From the NCBI GenBank assembly GCA_023473405.1, contig JAMCZD010000042.1, forward strand, positions 1 to 5,661: a stretch of DNA of 5,661 nt, in the 5' to 3' direction. Below, piece by piece: positions 5,620 through 5,661 of this stretch. Numbering within the stretch: position 1 is the first letter of the stretch; each line of letters begins with the position of its first letter. This DNA comes from Candidatus Omnitrophota bacterium. Lineage in GTDB: Bacteria > Verrucomicrobiota > Verrucomicrobiia > Limisphaerales > UBA1319. The notes beneath the pieces are model-generated. The model saw nothing but the letters and a program-made list of their open reading frames with translations. It was not told the DNA's origin and did no database searches. The position numbers were made by a program, and so were the translations under genes.

Positions 5620-5661
5620 GCAGACTCGGAGGTTTTGCGCTACGCAAGCAGACTTGGTGGT
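5620..5661 (+). repeat. Two tandem-spaced direct repeats at the right edge
   Basis: GCAGACTCGGAGGT at 5620-5633 and GCAGACTTGGTGGT at 5648-5661 match at 12 of 14 bases with a 28-base period. The spacer contains TGCGCTACGCA (5636-5646), nearly self-complementary. The second copy ends at the window edge, so the array may continue. Confidence 0.5.

Larger units (their letters stand above)
5439..5661. other. Non-coding, repeat-rich intergenic stretch running off the right edge
   Basis: There is no credible gene here: the open frames on the minus strand read arginine-rich and serine-rich low-complexity sequence and show no domain. The stretch contains short stem-loops directly after the DUF2752 stop (AAACC-GTA-GGTTT at 5439-5451, and the overlapping AGGTT-TCCC-AACCT at 5446-5459), neither followed by a T run. 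It also holds a GAGC-rich tract (5531-5548), a 10-base direct repeat GAGCCAATCG at 5501-5510 and 5545-5554, a perfect palindrome, and direct repeats at the edge. It looks like a mosaic of dispersed intergenic repeat modules rather than a promoter region. Confidence 0.6.

Noticed and set aside
5351..5647. Minus-strand open frame of 98 codons at the right end
   Set aside because: It runs through the repeat modules and into the DUF2752 gene on the opposite strand; its Arg/Ser-rich product looks like translated repeat sequence.
5439..5661. CRISPR array
   Set aside because: The direct repeats are only 14 bases, imperfect and with two copies visible; spacer and repeat sizes do not fit and no cas gene is present.

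Overview
The window looks like a chromosomal segment of a moderately GC-rich, Gram-negative-type bacterium, most likely a member of the Verrucomicrobia (Pedosphaera/Limisphaerales-like). This placement is an inference. It rests on an outer-membrane porin with a signal peptide, a GYF_2-DUF4190 protein next to a DUF2752 protein, a stand-alone transposase N-terminal-like domain, and a patchwork intergenic repeat region. No rRNA or other phylogenetic marker is present.

Layout. Positions 1-1097, minus strand: the N-terminal 365 codons of a phosphate-selective porin (OprO/OprP family) that runs off the left edge. Positions 1098-1243: a divergent intergenic region with a Pho-box-like 11-bp-period direct repeat facing the porin. 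Positions 1244-1819, plus: a 191-residue protein whose middle resembles the N-terminal domain of IS1182/IS5-type transposases but which has no DDE catalytic domain. Positions 1901-4386, plus: phoU, phoB and phoR; phoU and phoB overlap by 4 bases (ATGA), and phoR follows phoB after 42 bases. Positions 4450-5438, plus: a GYF_2-DUF4190 membrane protein and a DUF2752 membrane protein, also overlapping by ATGA. Positions 5439-5661: non-coding sequence with inverted and direct repeats, continuing past the right edge.

How the parts fit. PhoR (histidine kinase) and PhoB (OmpR-type regulator) form the phosphate-starvation two-component system, with PhoU as its modulator. The adjacent porin is a plausible output: the repeat upstream of it has the 7+4+7 geometry of a PhoB site. 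The pst phosphate transporter genes, which often accompany phoU, are not in the window. The encoded PhoR has no membrane segment, so phosphate status must reach it from the cytoplasm, perhaps through PhoU and a Pst system encoded elsewhere (inference). The GYF/DUF2752 pair is probably a separate small unit of unknown function.

The least expected item is the transposase-domain protein sitting between the porin and phoU. It has a clean start and a good ribosome binding site, and it is a candidate domesticated domain rather than an active insertion sequence.
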